From contig NZ_AUCF01000004.1 of assembly GCF_000429625.1 (NCBI RefSeq), positions 514,945 through 578,944 on the forward strand: a DNA stretch of 64,000 bases, given 5' to 3'. This DNA is from Azospirillum halopraeferens DSM 3675 (GTDB taxonomy: Bacteria > Pseudomonadota > Alphaproteobacteria > Azospirillales > Azospirillaceae). A program made the translations under genes and the position numbers. The stretch's first letter is position 1. Every line of letters begins with the position of its first letter. Shown here piece by piece: positions 7,957 to 16,486 of the stretch. Under the pieces are notes generated by a model. The model was given only the letters and a program-made list of their open reading frames with translations. It searched no databases and had not been told where the DNA came from.

Positions 7957-9840
7957 TCAGTCCGCGGGGTACATCTGACGGATGCGGTCGGGGAACATCG
8001 AGACGGGGTAATCGACGCGCAGAGCCTCGGCGAACTGGACCATCAGGTCGCCTTCGATGGCGCGGGCCACGTCGTCCTCCACCGGGGCCAGCGCGGTGCC
8101 CGCAGCGGCCGGATCCGCCGGCGTCACCCCGGTGAGGCGGGCCACGACCCGGGCGTCGTCCGCCGTGCCCACCACCACCGCGCCGGGATCGACGGTGAAG
8201 AGCTGGGCGATCAGGTTGGGGGTCAACCCTTCCACTGACTGCGCCTGGCGGGTAAAGGGCGCGGTCACGGCGACGCTGCCACCGGCCTCTTCGGCCAGTT
8301 GGCGGACGTCCGCGCCGGTTCCGGCCCGCAGTTGCTCCGCGATGCCGTCGGCGATGGCGGCGGCGCGGCGGGCCTGCTCCTCGGCCTGCCAGCCGGCCAC
8401 CACCTCGTCGCGCACGGCGTCCAGGGGCCGCAGGGCCGGCGGGGTCACGCTGTCGGTCCGCACCGCGAAGAAGTTGCGGCTGCGCGTCTCGGTCAGGCCG
8501 GAGGTCTGGCCGGCCGGCTGGCGGAAGGCGACCTGCAGGATGTCCTGCAACTCGTCGATCCCGCCGACCGGCTCCCCGGCCGGGGACCGGCCGGTGGCGT
8601 CCACCGCCTCAACGCGCGTCAGCGTCAGCCCTTCGGCGCGGGCCGTCTCCTCCAGCGGGCGGCCGCCGGCGAGCGCGTCCTCAAGCCGGTTGGACACCTC
8701 GAACATCAGGTCGGCCGCGCGCTCGCGCCGGATGCGGGTGAGAAGCTCCTCGCGCACCTCCTCGAAGGAGCGGGTGCTGCCTTCGCGCACACCGGTGACC
8801 CGGATGAGGTGCCAGCCCAGACCGCTGCGCACCGGGGCGCTCACCGCGCCTTCGGCCAGGGCGAACGCGGCGTCACCGATCTCCGGCAGCTCGTCCCGCG
8901 TCACGCCGTCAAGCGGCAGCGGCTCCGTACCGGCGGCGCGGGCCGCTTCGTCGAACGGGGTGCCGGCGGCCACGGCTTCCGCCATGGCGGTGGCGGCCGC
9001 CTCGTCCTCCAGCAGGACGATCTCCAGCGACCGGCGTTCGGGCGTCCGGAACTCGTGGGCCTGGTCTTCGTACTCGGCGCGCAGGTCGTTGTCGGAGACG
9101 GTGATCTCGCGCGCCAGGTCGTCCAGCTCCAGGCGGGCGATGGTGATGGCCCGGTACTCCGGCGCGGTGAAGCGGACGGGATGGGCCTCGTAATAAGCCT
9201 GCACCGCCGCCTCGTCGGGCTGGCCGACGTCACCGGCCACGGCGTTGGGCAGGGTGATCACCTCGGCCACCCGCCGCTCCTCGCGGTGGCGGTACAGGTC
9301 GGCGACCAGAGGCTGCGGGGCGACGGCGCCGCCGGCCACCGCGCCGGCCACCAGCCCGCGGGCGATCTCCTGGCGCAGGATGGCGATGTACTCGTCCTCG
9401 CCCAGATTGTTCTGGCGCAGCACGGCACGGAAGACGTTGGGGTCGAACTGGCCGAATTCGTTGCGGAAGGCCGGTTCCTCGGCGATTCGCCGGCGCACCA
9501 CGTCGGTTCCCACGTGGATGCCGGCGTCGCGCGCCGCCAGATCGTAGAGGGTGCGCTGGACCAGTCCGGACACCGCCTGGTCGACCAGGCCGAACTGCTG
9601 TGCCTGCCCCAGCGTCAGGGAGCCGCCGAACAGCGGGCGCAGCCGTTCCATCTGGCGGCGCACCTCGCGGTCCAGCTCGCCCCGGCCGATGTCGACCGGT
9701 CCGATGGAGACGACGGTTTCGGACGGCCCGGCCCCCCGGAACACGTCGCCGATGCCCCACACGGCGAAGCTGGCGATCAGGAGCGCGAACAGGATCTTGA
9801 TGACCCACGAACCGGCGAAGCTGCGGATGGACTGGAGCAT
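7957..9840 (-). CDS. ppiD: PpiD/SurA-like peptidyl-prolyl cis-trans isomerase, membrane anchored
   Basis: About 627 residues: one N-terminal membrane anchor (residues 13-31, VIKILFALLIASFAVWGIG), a SurA-N-type chaperone region (about 40-200), and a parvulin-type rotamase domain around 240-400 that includes the SGLGWHLIRVTG signature, followed by a C-terminal tail. Such proteins face the periplasm and help fold newly exported outer-membrane and secreted proteins near the Sec translocon. ATG at 9840 (MLQSIRSFAGSWV) is chosen over longer in-frame extensions because the anchor follows immediately. Adjacency to trpE is common in alphaproteobacteria. GC content drops sharply upstream. Confidence 0.92.
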   Translation of the reverse strand: MLQSIRSFAGSWVIKILFALLIASFAVWGIGDVFRGAGPSETVVSIGPVDIGRGELDREVRRQMERLRPLFGGSLTLGQAQQFGLVDQAVSGLVQRTLYDLAARDAGIHVGTDVVRRRIAEEPAFRNEFGQFDPNVFRAVLRQNNLGEDEYIAILRQEIARGLVAGAVAGGAVAPQPLVADLYRHREERRVAEVITLPNAVAGDVGQPDEAAVQAYYEAHPVRFTAPEYRAITIARLELDDLAREITVSDNDLRAEYEDQAHEFRTPERRSLEIVLLEDEAAATAMAEAVAAGTPFDEAARAAGTEPLPLDGVTRDELPEIGDAAFALAEGAVSAPVRSGLGWHLIRVTGVREGSTRSFEEVREELLTRIRRERAADLMFEVSNRLEDALAGGRPLEETARAEGLTLTRVEAVDATGRSPAGEPVGGIDELQDILQVAFRQPAGQTSGLTETRSRNFFAVRTDSVTPPALRPLDAVRDEVVAGWQAEEQARRAAAIADGIAEQLRAGTGADVRQLAEEAGGSVAVTAPFTRQAQSVEGLTPNLIAQLFTVDPGAVVVGTADDARVVARLTGVTPADPAAAGTALAPVEDDVARAIEGDLMVQFAEALRVDYPVSMFPDRIRQMYPAD

Positions 9841-10231
9841 GGGACCCGAGGTTCGGAAAATGCGATACACCCGCCGCCGTGCACCGGCGCCGGGCGGCGC
9901 ATCATAGAAGGGGTGGCAGACACCGGCAACCGTCGAGTGCCGGTCTCCCCATACGCGGCTGCACCGTTTCGTCCGCCGTCGCGCCGTTCGGAGCGCCACC
10001 GGAGGATCGCCATTCTTCAAAATGTTTATTTAAAAAATCTTCCAAATGCCGAAATAATGACGAAACGCCCCGGCGCAAGACATACCTCTTTCGATTGGCG
10101 AACTTCTGGTACTACTCCGAAGTCGATGCTATTTCGTCAGCACTATTAACTGCGAATTAACCATGCGTACGTGAGCATGCGGGCGTTAGCGAGGATTTCG
10201 CCGTTCTTACCGCGACAGGTCGCACCCGCAC
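9841..10231. other. 391-bp divergent intergenic region with an AT-rich block and a CtrA-type box
   Basis: The region between ppiD (minus) and the hybrid kinase (plus) contains a strikingly AT-rich stretch at about 10013-10165, including TTTATTTAAAAAATC, in an otherwise GC-rich sequence. A TTAA-N7-TTAACC element ends the block. No credible ORF was seen. It is likely the regulatory region of the hybrid kinase. Confidence 0.7.
10146..10162 (+). promoter_or_regulatory. CtrA-type binding site (TTAA-N7-TTAACC)
   Basis: TTAA at 10146-10149 and TTAACC at 10157-10162 are separated by exactly seven bases, the consensus for the alphaproteobacterial cell-cycle regulator CtrA. It lies about 70 bp upstream of the hybrid histidine kinase start. 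TTAA is rare in this GC-rich window, which makes the exact spacing notable. Binding is inferred. Confidence 0.65.
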
Positions 10232-13186
10232 ATGACCCTGCTGACGCGCCTTTTCCTTCTGATCCTGCTGGCCGTGCTGCCGGCGCTGGCGATCCAGGCC
10301 TACGGCGTCGCCGAACTGCGCGAGCAGCGTGAGTCGGTGGTCGCCGACCAGGCGGAACGGCTTCTGCGCCTGGTGGAGGGTGAGCAGGCGCGCCTGATCG
10401 AAGGGGCGCGGCAGGCGGCGACGGTGGTTGCCGAGTCCTCCTTCCTGCGGGCGGCGGAGCTGGATCGCTGCCAGGTCTACCTGGAGCGGCTGGCCGCGCT
10501 GACTCCGGGACACCAGACGGTGTACGTGTCCGACGCCCACGGCCGCATCCTGTGCAGCGGTGCGCCGGACGCGGTGGGAAGCCCGGTCGACGGCGCGCTG
10601 TTCGCGCGCGCCATGGAGACCGGTGCCTTCACCATCGGCGCCTTCACCCGCTGGCCGCCCGACGGGCGGCCCGTGCTGCCGTTCGCCGTTCCCTATGCCG
10701 GGCCGGACGGCAAGCGGGCCGGCGTCGTGGCGGTGACGCTCGACCTTCCGTGGTTGGCCGACATCCTGTCGGACCGCACGCTGCCCGAAGGGGCCAGCCT
10801 GACCGTGGCCGACCGCAACGGGATCATCCTGGTGCGTCTGCCGGACAACGCCGGCGGTGTGGGGACGCGCCTCCCCGAGAGTCATCTGCGCCTCGATCTC
10901 GATCTCGACACGGCCTTGCGGCAGGGCGACAAGCGCTATCCGCGCACCGGGGTAACCGTTGCCCCCGGCCTCGACGGGACCATGCGCGTTCTGGCCTTCA
11001 CGCCGGCGGCCGACAACGACCACCAACTGTTCATCAGCGTCGGGCTCGACCATGCGCGGGCCATGGCCGAGGTGGAGGAGACCACCCTGCGCGGCCTGGC
11101 GATGACGCTGCTGGGTCTGGTGGTGGCGGCACTGGCGGCGTGGATCGGCGGCACCCTGTTCATCCGCCGGCCGGTGCAGGCGCTGGTGGACGCCGCGCGC
11201 GACTGGCGCGACGGCCGTTGGTCGGCCCGCGCCGGACTGGGCGACCGCCGGTCGGAGATCACCCTGCTGGGCCAGGCCTTCGACAGCATGGCCGAGGCGC
11301 TGGAGGCGCGCGAGCGGGAGCTGCGGGCCAAGGAGCGCCACCTCGCCGACGTGCTCGACTCCCTGCCGGCCTTCACCGTCGTGCTGAACCCCGAGGGCGT
11401 CGTGCTCCAGTCCAACCGCGCGGCCCTGGACATGTCCGGGCTGGCCATCGCCGACGCTCTCGGGCAGCGTTTCGACGCCATCGCCTGGTGGTGCGGCGAC
11501 GCCGACCGCGCCCGCCTGCGCAACGCCGTGGAATCGGCGGCGCGCGGCCGGCCTTCGCGCTTCGACACCGCCCTGTGCGGCGCCGCCGGTGGCCTGCGGA
11601 TCATCGACTTCACCCTGGCACCGATGACCGACGGCGCCGGCCGGATCACCCACCTCATCGCATCGGGCATCGACATCACCGAGCGGACGCGCACCGAAGA
11701 GGCCCTGCGCGTCGCCGAAGCGCGCTTCCGCACGGCCCTCAAGAACTCCGGTGTCATCGTCTCCAACCAGGACCGCGACCTGCGTTACACCTGGATCCAC
11801 AACGGCCCGGCCGACGCCGCGGCGGTGATCGGACGGACCGACCGTGAGGTCCTGGGCGGCAGCCCGCCCGAGGACGTGAAGCGCATCATCGCCATGAAGC
11901 GGCGTGTCCTGGCCACCGGCGAGGGCGAGAGCGGCGAGGTGTGCGCTCGGGTGGGGGGTGAACACCGCTACTATGACCTGACGGTGGAGCCGCTGCGCGA
12001 CCCCGCGGGTGCGGTGGTCGGCATCACCTGCGCCGCCGTCGACGTCACCGACCGCCGCCGCGACGCGGACGCCGTGCGCGCCGCCCGCGAGGAGGCGGAC
12101 GCCGCCAACATCGCCAAGTCCAAGTTCCTGGCCGCCGCCAGCCATGACCTGCGCCAGCCGGTCCAGTCGCTGCTGCTGTTCGCGGCGGCGCTGGGCGATC
12201 GGCTGCGCGACCATCCGTCGATGCCGCTGCTGGAGAACCTGCGCGAGGCGCTGGGCACGTTGAAGACGCTGCTCGACAGCCTGCTGGACATGTCGCGCCT
12301 GGAATCCGGCAAGATTGTCGCGACGCCGGCGGCGGTGCGGCTGGATGACGTGCTGGGCCGGCTGGCGGCGGAGTACGCGCCGCGGGCCCGGGAGAAGGGT
12401 CTGGAGCTGCGCGCCGTGCGCACCGGCGCCTGGGTCCGCAGCGACCCGGCCCTGCTGGAGCGCATCCTGCGCAACCTCATCGAGAATGCCCTGCGCTACA
12501 CCCCCGCGGGCCGCGTCCTGGTGGGGGCGCGCCGCGGCAAGGGCACGGTGCGGCTGGAGGTGTGGGACACCGGCGTGGGCATTCCCGCCCACCAGATCGA
12601 CCGCATCTTCGAGGAGTTCACCCAGCTCGACGAATCGCGCAACGAGCGCGGTCTCGGCCTGGGGCTGGCCATCGTCAAGCGGCTGGCCCGCCTGCTGGGC
12701 CATCCGGTGACCGTGCGCTCCGTTCCCGGCCGCGGCTCCACCTTCGCGGTGACGCTGCCAAGCCTGGCGGCCCCGGCCAACCCGCGCGAGGTTCGCGCGG
12801 TCGCCGCCGACGATCCCGCCAAGGGCATGGTGCTGGTCATCGACGACGAGGCGATCGTGCTGCTCGGCCTCAAGGCCATGCTGGAGGGCTGGGGCTACGA
12901 TGTGATCGCCGCGTGCTCCGGCGATCAGGCCATGGCCATGCTGCGCAAGGACGGGCGGCGGCCCCGGTTGCTGCTCGCCGACTACCAGCTCCAGCACGGC
13001 CGGACGGGACCCCAGGCATTGGTCGCCATCCAGGGCGTGGTCGGCCGCGAGGTGCCCGGCATCATCCTCACCGGCGACACCACGCCCGAGCGTCTCGCCG
13101 AAGCGGAGCGCAACGGCTTCCGCGTCCTGCACAAGCCGGTGTTCCCCAATGATCTGAAAAAGGTGATGACGGCCGCCGCCGCGTAA
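10232..13186 (+). CDS. Hybrid sensor histidine kinase (Cache-HAMP-PAS-PAS-HisKA-HATPase-REC)
   Basis: A 984-residue inner-membrane sensor. Order: TM helix (about 5-25), periplasmic dCache-like region (about 40-285), second TM (about 290-312), HAMP (FIRRPVQALVDAARDWRDG), two PAS domains (about 370-610), HisKA with phosphorylatable His in AASHDLRQPVQSL (about 638), HATPase with NLIENALRYTP, WDTGVGIP and GLGLGLAIVKRL, and a C-terminal receiver (VLVIDDEA, acceptor Asp in LLADYQLQ). The receiver implies a phosphorelay or autoregulation. No partner regulator is adjacent. A CtrA-type box upstream suggests cell-cycle or motility-linked expression. The ligand is not predictable; Cache domains usually bind small metabolites. 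Confidence 0.93.
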   Translation: MTLLTRLFLLILLAVLPALAIQAYGVAELREQRESVVADQAERLLRLVEGEQARLIEGARQAATVVAESSFLRAAELDRCQVYLERLAALTPGHQTVYVSDAHGRILCSGAPDAVGSPVDGALFARAMETGAFTIGAFTRWPPDGRPVLPFAVPYAGPDGKRAGVVAVTLDLPWLADILSDRTLPEGASLTVADRNGIILVRLPDNAGGVGTRLPESHLRLDLDLDTALRQGDKRYPRTGVTVAPGLDGTMRVLAFTPAADNDHQLFISVGLDHARAMAEVEETTLRGLAMTLLGLVVAALAAWIGGTLFIRRPVQALVDAARDWRDGRWSARAGLGDRRSEITLLGQAFDSMAEALEARERELRAKERHLADVLDSLPAFTVVLNPEGVVLQSNRAALDMSGLAIADALGQRFDAIAWWCGDADRARLRNAVESAARGRPSRFDTALCGAAGGLRIIDFTLAPMTDGAGRITHLIASGIDITERTRTEEALRVAEARFRTALKNSGVIVSNQDRDLRYTWIHNGPADAAAVIGRTDREVLGGSPPEDVKRIIAMKRRVLATGEGESGEVCARVGGEHRYYDLTVEPLRDPAGAVVGITCAAVDVTDRRRDADAVRAAREEADAANIAKSKFLAAASHDLRQPVQSLLLFAAALGDRLRDHPSMPLLENLREALGTLKTLLDSLLDMSRLESGKIVATPAAVRLDDVLGRLAAEYAPRAREKGLELRAVRTGAWVRSDPALLERILRNLIENALRYTPAGRVLVGARRGKGTVRLEVWDTGVGIPAHQIDRIFEEFTQLDESRNERGLGLGLAIVKRLARLLGHPVTVRSVPGRGSTFAVTLPSLAAPANPREVRAVAADDPAKGMVLVIDDEAIVLLGLKAMLEGWGYDVIAACSGDQAMAMLRKDGRRPRLLLADYQLQHGRTGPQALVAIQGVVGREVPGIILTGDTTPERLAEAERNGFRVLHKPVFPNDLKKVMTAAAA

Positions 13187-13283
13187 TCGGGCGCTGTTCC
13201 CCTCACGAAGCCCGGCGCGATACCCGGTGTTTTCTGCAAATCCCTGCAACAGCGGTCCGCCGTTGCTTATGGCTACGTCCAAG

Positions 13284-13298
13284 GTTCTCTTTTTGTTC
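13284..13298 (+). promoter_or_regulatory. LexA-type SOS box (GTTC-N7-GTTC)
   Basis: GTTC at 13284-13287 and 13295-13298 are separated by exactly seven T-rich bases, matching the direct-repeat LexA site of alphaproteobacteria. It is followed directly by a plausible sigma-70 promoter (TTGAAT at 13299-13304, 17 bp, ATATGT at 13322-13327), about 90 bp upstream of the exonuclease gene. LexA bound here would block the -35 region. Confidence 0.6.
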
Positions 13299-13387
13299 TT
13301 GAATTGTGCAGGTTCGCACCCATATGTTAGGGCCGTCGCGGTGTTGCGGCGGTCAATGGTGCGAAACCGCATCAGGACTGTGGGCGG

Positions 13388-14329
13388 ATGGCGATCACGC
13401 GGGAACAGAGGGACTTTCGGGCGGGGCGGCTGGGCTCTTCGGATGCCGGGCGGGTGATGGCCGGCGACTGGACGGCGCTGTGGCGGGAGAAGACCGGCCG
13501 GGCGGCGCCGGCGGATCTGGACCATATCGCGGCGGTGCAGATCGGCATTGCCACGGAGCCGCTGCACCCCCGCTTCGTCACGCGTGCCACCGGTATTGCC
13601 TGCGTGGCCGCCGGGGACACCCGGGTGCACCCCCGCCACCCCTGGCTGATCGCCCACCCCGACTTCCTGACGTGGAGCGACGCGTCGGCGGTCGGGGACC
13701 CGGACACCCTGGTGGAGGCGAAGTTTTCCGGCGGCTTCGCATCGGATGCGGAGCTGGCGGAGCGCTACCACTGGCAGCTCCAGCACCAGTTCCTGGTCAC
13801 CGGCCTGCACCGTGGCGTGTTGTCGATCCTGCGGCCGGGCGGTCATTCCCTGCTGCGGGTCGAAGCCCGTCCGGCCGACGCGGCGCGGCTGCTGGCGACG
13901 CTGGAGGCGTTCCAGTGGCATGTCGCCAACGATGTGGAGCCGGGCGACGGCATACCGGTGCCGGCGCCACGCCTTGAATCCCGCCGGGTCGTCGATATGG
14001 CGCGCCACAATCGGTTCGCCGCGCTGGCGGCGGAGCTGGCGGAGCGGCGGCCGGCGGCCCTGGCGGTGCGCGAGGCCGAGGCGGCGCTGAAGGCCCTGAT
14101 GCCCGCCGATGCGCGCGTCGCTTTCGTAGCCGGCGCCGGTCAGGGGGTTTATGTGGCCCGCAGCCGCGACGGACGCCTCAGCCTCAACTATGGCCCGCCG
14201 CCGCGCCGGGCGCTGGAGTGCGCGGAACCCTGGGAGCCCGCTCCCCCTCCTGACCCCGGTCCGGAGCCCGATCTGCACGCCGTGCTGGCAGCAGGCTGGG
14301 GAGCGGGGAGAAACGAAACGCTGGTGTAA
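13388..14329 (+). CDS. YqaJ-like/lambda-exo-type phage recombination exonuclease
   Basis: A 313-residue protein with the PD-(D/E)XK nuclease layout of the YqaJ family: Glu57 in GIATEPL, Asp92 in AHPDFL, Glu110-x-Lys112 in LVEAKFSG, and the WQLQHQ motif at 129-134 that follows the core. Such enzymes resect dsDNA to ssDNA and work with an annealing protein, as in lambda Red or RecET. The gene next door encodes a likely annealing protein 11 bp away, and a LexA-type box precedes the gene. The C-terminal part (about 200-313) is helical and proline-rich at the end. This function by motif is known for the family; activity here is inferred. Confidence 0.8.
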   Translation: MAITREQRDFRAGRLGSSDAGRVMAGDWTALWREKTGRAAPADLDHIAAVQIGIATEPLHPRFVTRATGIACVAAGDTRVHPRHPWLIAHPDFLTWSDASAVGDPDTLVEAKFSGGFASDAELAERYHWQLQHQFLVTGLHRGVLSILRPGGHSLLRVEARPADAARLLATLEAFQWHVANDVEPGDGIPVPAPRLESRRVVDMARHNRFAALAAELAERRPAALAVREAEAALKALMPADARVAFVAGAGQGVYVARSRDGRLSLNYGPPPRRALECAEPWEPAPPPDPGPEPDLHAVLAAGWGAGRNETLV

Positions 14330-14340
14330 AGGACCCGACT

Positions 14341-15120
14341 ATGGGACGCATGAGCAAGACCGACACCGTCGCCGAGACCGCCGCGCCGGAAACCAGGGCC
14401 GCCGAGACCAAGCCCGCGGCGGCGGCGATGGACCATCTGCACCTGTGGAACCGGCTGAAGCGGACGGATCCCGGAGCGACCAAGCCCTTCACCCGCGGCG
14501 GCGGCTTCCGCGGCACCCAGATCGACCCGACCTGGCGCTTCCAGATGATGACCGAGGTCTTCGGTCCCATCGGCAAGGGTTGGGGGTACGAGCAGATGGA
14601 CTGGACCATCGCCGAGCGCATGATTTTCATCTGCGCCCGCGTCTGGTACCTGGACCCGGAAACGGGCGAACGGTGTTGGACCGGCCCGCAGTGGGGAGGC
14701 ACCGAGATGGTGCGCCGGCGCAACGGCATCGAGGCGCCGGATGACGAGTGCTTCAAGATGTCGATGACCGACGCCGTGGGCAAATGCCTGCTCCAGCTCG
14801 GCCTGGCCGCCGACGTCTATATGGGGAAGTTCGACGACAGCAAGTACCGGGAGGAATCGGAGGCGTTCTTCGCCGCGAAGGCCAACCCGGACCTGCAGCC
14901 GGCCGCCATCGAGGCGTTCGAGGCGGAGGTGACGACCCGGCTCGCCGGCTGCCTCGACCTGGACGATCTGGAGGAGGTGTGGCGGGCCGGAGTGGGCGTC
15001 CGGCTGCGCGAGATCGGCACCGTGGACCCCGCGGCCCGCAACCGGATCACCGGCCTGTTCGCCCGCAAGAAGGCGGAAATCCTGCGGCGGGAGGACACGG
15101 ACGGGCGGGAGGCCGCCTGA
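14341..15120 (+). CDS. Phage-type single-strand annealing protein (Erf/Rad52-like)
   Basis: A 259-residue protein. After a low-complexity Ala/Glu N-terminus (about 1-30), the core reads WNRLKRTDPGATKPFTRGGG, WRFQMMTEVFGPIGKGWGYE, then MSMTDAVGKCLLQLGLAADV and YMGKFDDSKY. This K-x-TD-x-(I/V)xK...GxxADV(F/Y)MGxFDD pattern recurs in phage proteins found beside YqaJ exonucleases and likened to Erf/Rad52-type annealing proteins. It probably anneals complementary ssDNA after resection. It directly follows the exonuclease gene, consistent with one operon. The specific superfamily assignment is from pattern memory; a profile search would settle it. Confidence 0.6.
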   Translation: MGRMSKTDTVAETAAPETRAAETKPAAAAMDHLHLWNRLKRTDPGATKPFTRGGGFRGTQIDPTWRFQMMTEVFGPIGKGWGYEQMDWTIAERMIFICARVWYLDPETGERCWTGPQWGGTEMVRRRNGIEAPDDECFKMSMTDAVGKCLLQLGLAADVYMGKFDDSKYREESEAFFAAKANPDLQPAAIEAFEAEVTTRLAGCLDLDDLEEVWRAGVGVRLREIGTVDPAARNRITGLFARKKAEILRREDTDGREAA

Positions 15121-15125
15121 GCGCC

Positions 15126-15437
15126 ATGGCCGCGGAACGCTCGCCCAGCGGCCTGTTCCGTATGAGCGTCTGGGAAGGCGACATGGAGCGCAGCCACGCG
15201 CACCTGCCGCGCTGGTACCGGAACGATGCGGAACGGGCCCGCCGCTTCGCCCTGTGGGTCGAGGCGGAAGCCGAGGGGCTGGCCATGCAGTTGGGCCGGC
15301 ATCTGCGCGGTGACACCGCCGCCGAGGTGGCCGGGCCGGCCCGCACCCTGATCGGGGTGCTGGCCCGCGACGTCGCCTGGGCCCGGCGCATCGCCGACCG
15401 GCCGCCGCCCGGTACCGCCATGGATGCGGCTGCCTGA
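15126..15437 (+). CDS. Small hypothetical protein of the recombination module
   Basis: A 103-residue protein starting five bases after the annealing-protein stop codon, so almost certainly translated from the same mRNA. It is Arg/Ala-rich and predicted helical with a tryptophan-rich N-terminal part (SVWEGDMERSHAHLPRWYRN). No motif is recognised. Position suggests an accessory to the exonuclease/annealing pair or a leftover phage gene; there is no direct functional evidence. Confidence 0.65.
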   Translation: MAAERSPSGLFRMSVWEGDMERSHAHLPRWYRNDAERARRFALWVEAEAEGLAMQLGRHLRGDTAAEVAGPARTLIGVLARDVAWARRIADRPPPGTAMDAAA

Positions 15438-15471
15438 TTGAAGCAATTCACCCGTGAAGGAACACAGCATC

Positions 15472-15798
15472 ATGACCATCGAGGAGGTCCAGGCCCGGCT
15501 GCGGGCGGCGCACGCCCGCATCGGGCACGAGGGCCGCTTCGCCCTCACCCTCACGCTCGACGGGCGCGAGGACTGCTACATCACCCATTGGTTCCGCCCG
15601 GAGCCGCTGGCGTTCGAGGACTGCCGGGCCGTCGGCTCCGGCGACCTGGCCGGCTGCCTCGCGGCGCTGGACCGCTACGCCGCCTCCTACCGCCGCCACC
15701 CGACGATCGAGGAGGTCGGGCGCACGCTCGGCGTCGGCGCCGGCACCGGGGAGCCGGACCGCAGCGCCACGCGGTACTATCTCGCCGCCGCGGAATGA
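15472..15798 (+). CDS. Small hypothetical protein of the recombination module
   Basis: A 108-residue protein, 34 bp after the previous gene. The ATG at 15472 has AAGGA about ten bases upstream and is preferred over the GTG at 15454. The N-terminal half looks like an alpha/beta fold (FALTLTLDGREDCYITHWF), the rest is helical (GDLAGCLAALDRYAASYRR). No family recognised. It probably ends the putative SOS-controlled operon; the GC content falls sharply about 60 bp downstream. Confidence 0.65.
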   Translation: MTIEEVQARLRAAHARIGHEGRFALTLTLDGREDCYITHWFRPEPLAFEDCRAVGSGDLAGCLAALDRYAASYRRHPTIEEVGRTLGVGAGTGEPDRSATRYYLAAAE

Positions 15799-16069
15799 TC
15801 GGCGGCCGGCCGGGCTCCGCTGCCGAAGCGGTGCCCGGCGAAGGCCGAAACCTGGCCAAAAAATGGAAAATTCAGAGGAAGTCAGATAAAAACAATGTGT
15901 GCGGTGCGGTCTGATTTTTATCACAGACACGATAACAACGTTGGTTGTCTAGCCCGTTCGGTGCTCTCCGGCTGCGCTGCACGCCCTCGGAACTAGAACC
16001 AATTTTTGATTGACTGATTAGGCGTGCCTTATGAAATCTTACCCTATGTGGGGTAAGGAGGACGATCTC

Positions 16070-16468
16070 ATGATGGCGGCGGTGTTCTCTCGCAGCCTGG
16101 TCGTGTTTGTTTGCGACGAAAACGGACGAGAGCCCCGCAATGTGGAGGAAGGCTTGACGTCCATGGGCTTCTCCGTCATCCGCTACTCTGACTGCGATCA
16201 GGCGCTTCAATATCCGCCATCAAAGGTTGGCGATGTGCATCTGGTGATCGCAAGCTGCAGCTTTTCCCGCGGCCCGACCGGAACCGAGGCCGTGGAGACC
16301 CTCTACCGTCACTTTCTCGGCGTGCCCATGGCCCTGCTGGGGGACGCCGCCGACGATGCCGCGGACCGGCTGGGCAGCGCCTACAGCTTTTTCGTCCTGC
16401 GGCGCCCGGTGGACCTGGAGCAGCTCGCCCGTGCCGCGGTCATGGCCCATTTCAACCGGGCGCCCTGA
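16070..16468 (+). CDS. Receiver-like protein without phosphoacceptor
   Basis: A 132-residue single-domain protein shaped like a CheY receiver: VVFVCDENG at strand 1, VHLVIASCSF at strand 3 where the acceptor Asp should be, VPMALLGDAA at strand 4 and FFVLRRPVD at strand 5 with Arg-Arg instead of the conserved Lys. The active-site aspartate is therefore missing. Start ATG at 16070 is preceded by AAGGAGG (16055-16061), a strong ribosome-binding site; the upstream in-frame ATG at 16031 lacks one. The role is probably phosphorylation-independent protein interaction. No kinase is adjacent. Confidence 0.75.
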   Translation: MMAAVFSRSLVVFVCDENGREPRNVEEGLTSMGFSVIRYSDCDQALQYPPSKVGDVHLVIASCSFSRGPTGTEAVETLYRHFLGVPMALLGDAADDAADRLGSAYSFFVLRRPVDLEQLARAAVMAHFNRAP

Positions 16469-16486
16469 GCTGCCACCCCGATCTTC

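Noticed and set aside
10157..14278. A very long minus-strand ORF across the hybrid kinase and exonuclease genes
   Set aside because: It is an antisense open frame caused by high GC content; its translation (Arg/His/Gln-rich, no motifs) is not protein-like, while the plus-strand genes have clear domains.
13388..15798. A complete prophage
   Set aside because: Only two phage-type recombination genes plus two small ORFs are present; there are no integrase, repressor, terminase or structural genes and no attachment repeats were recognised.
16001..16030. An FNR/FixK-type box (TTGAT-N4-ATCAA) before the pseudo-receiver
   Set aside because: Only the left half (TTGAT) matches; the right half reads TGATT.
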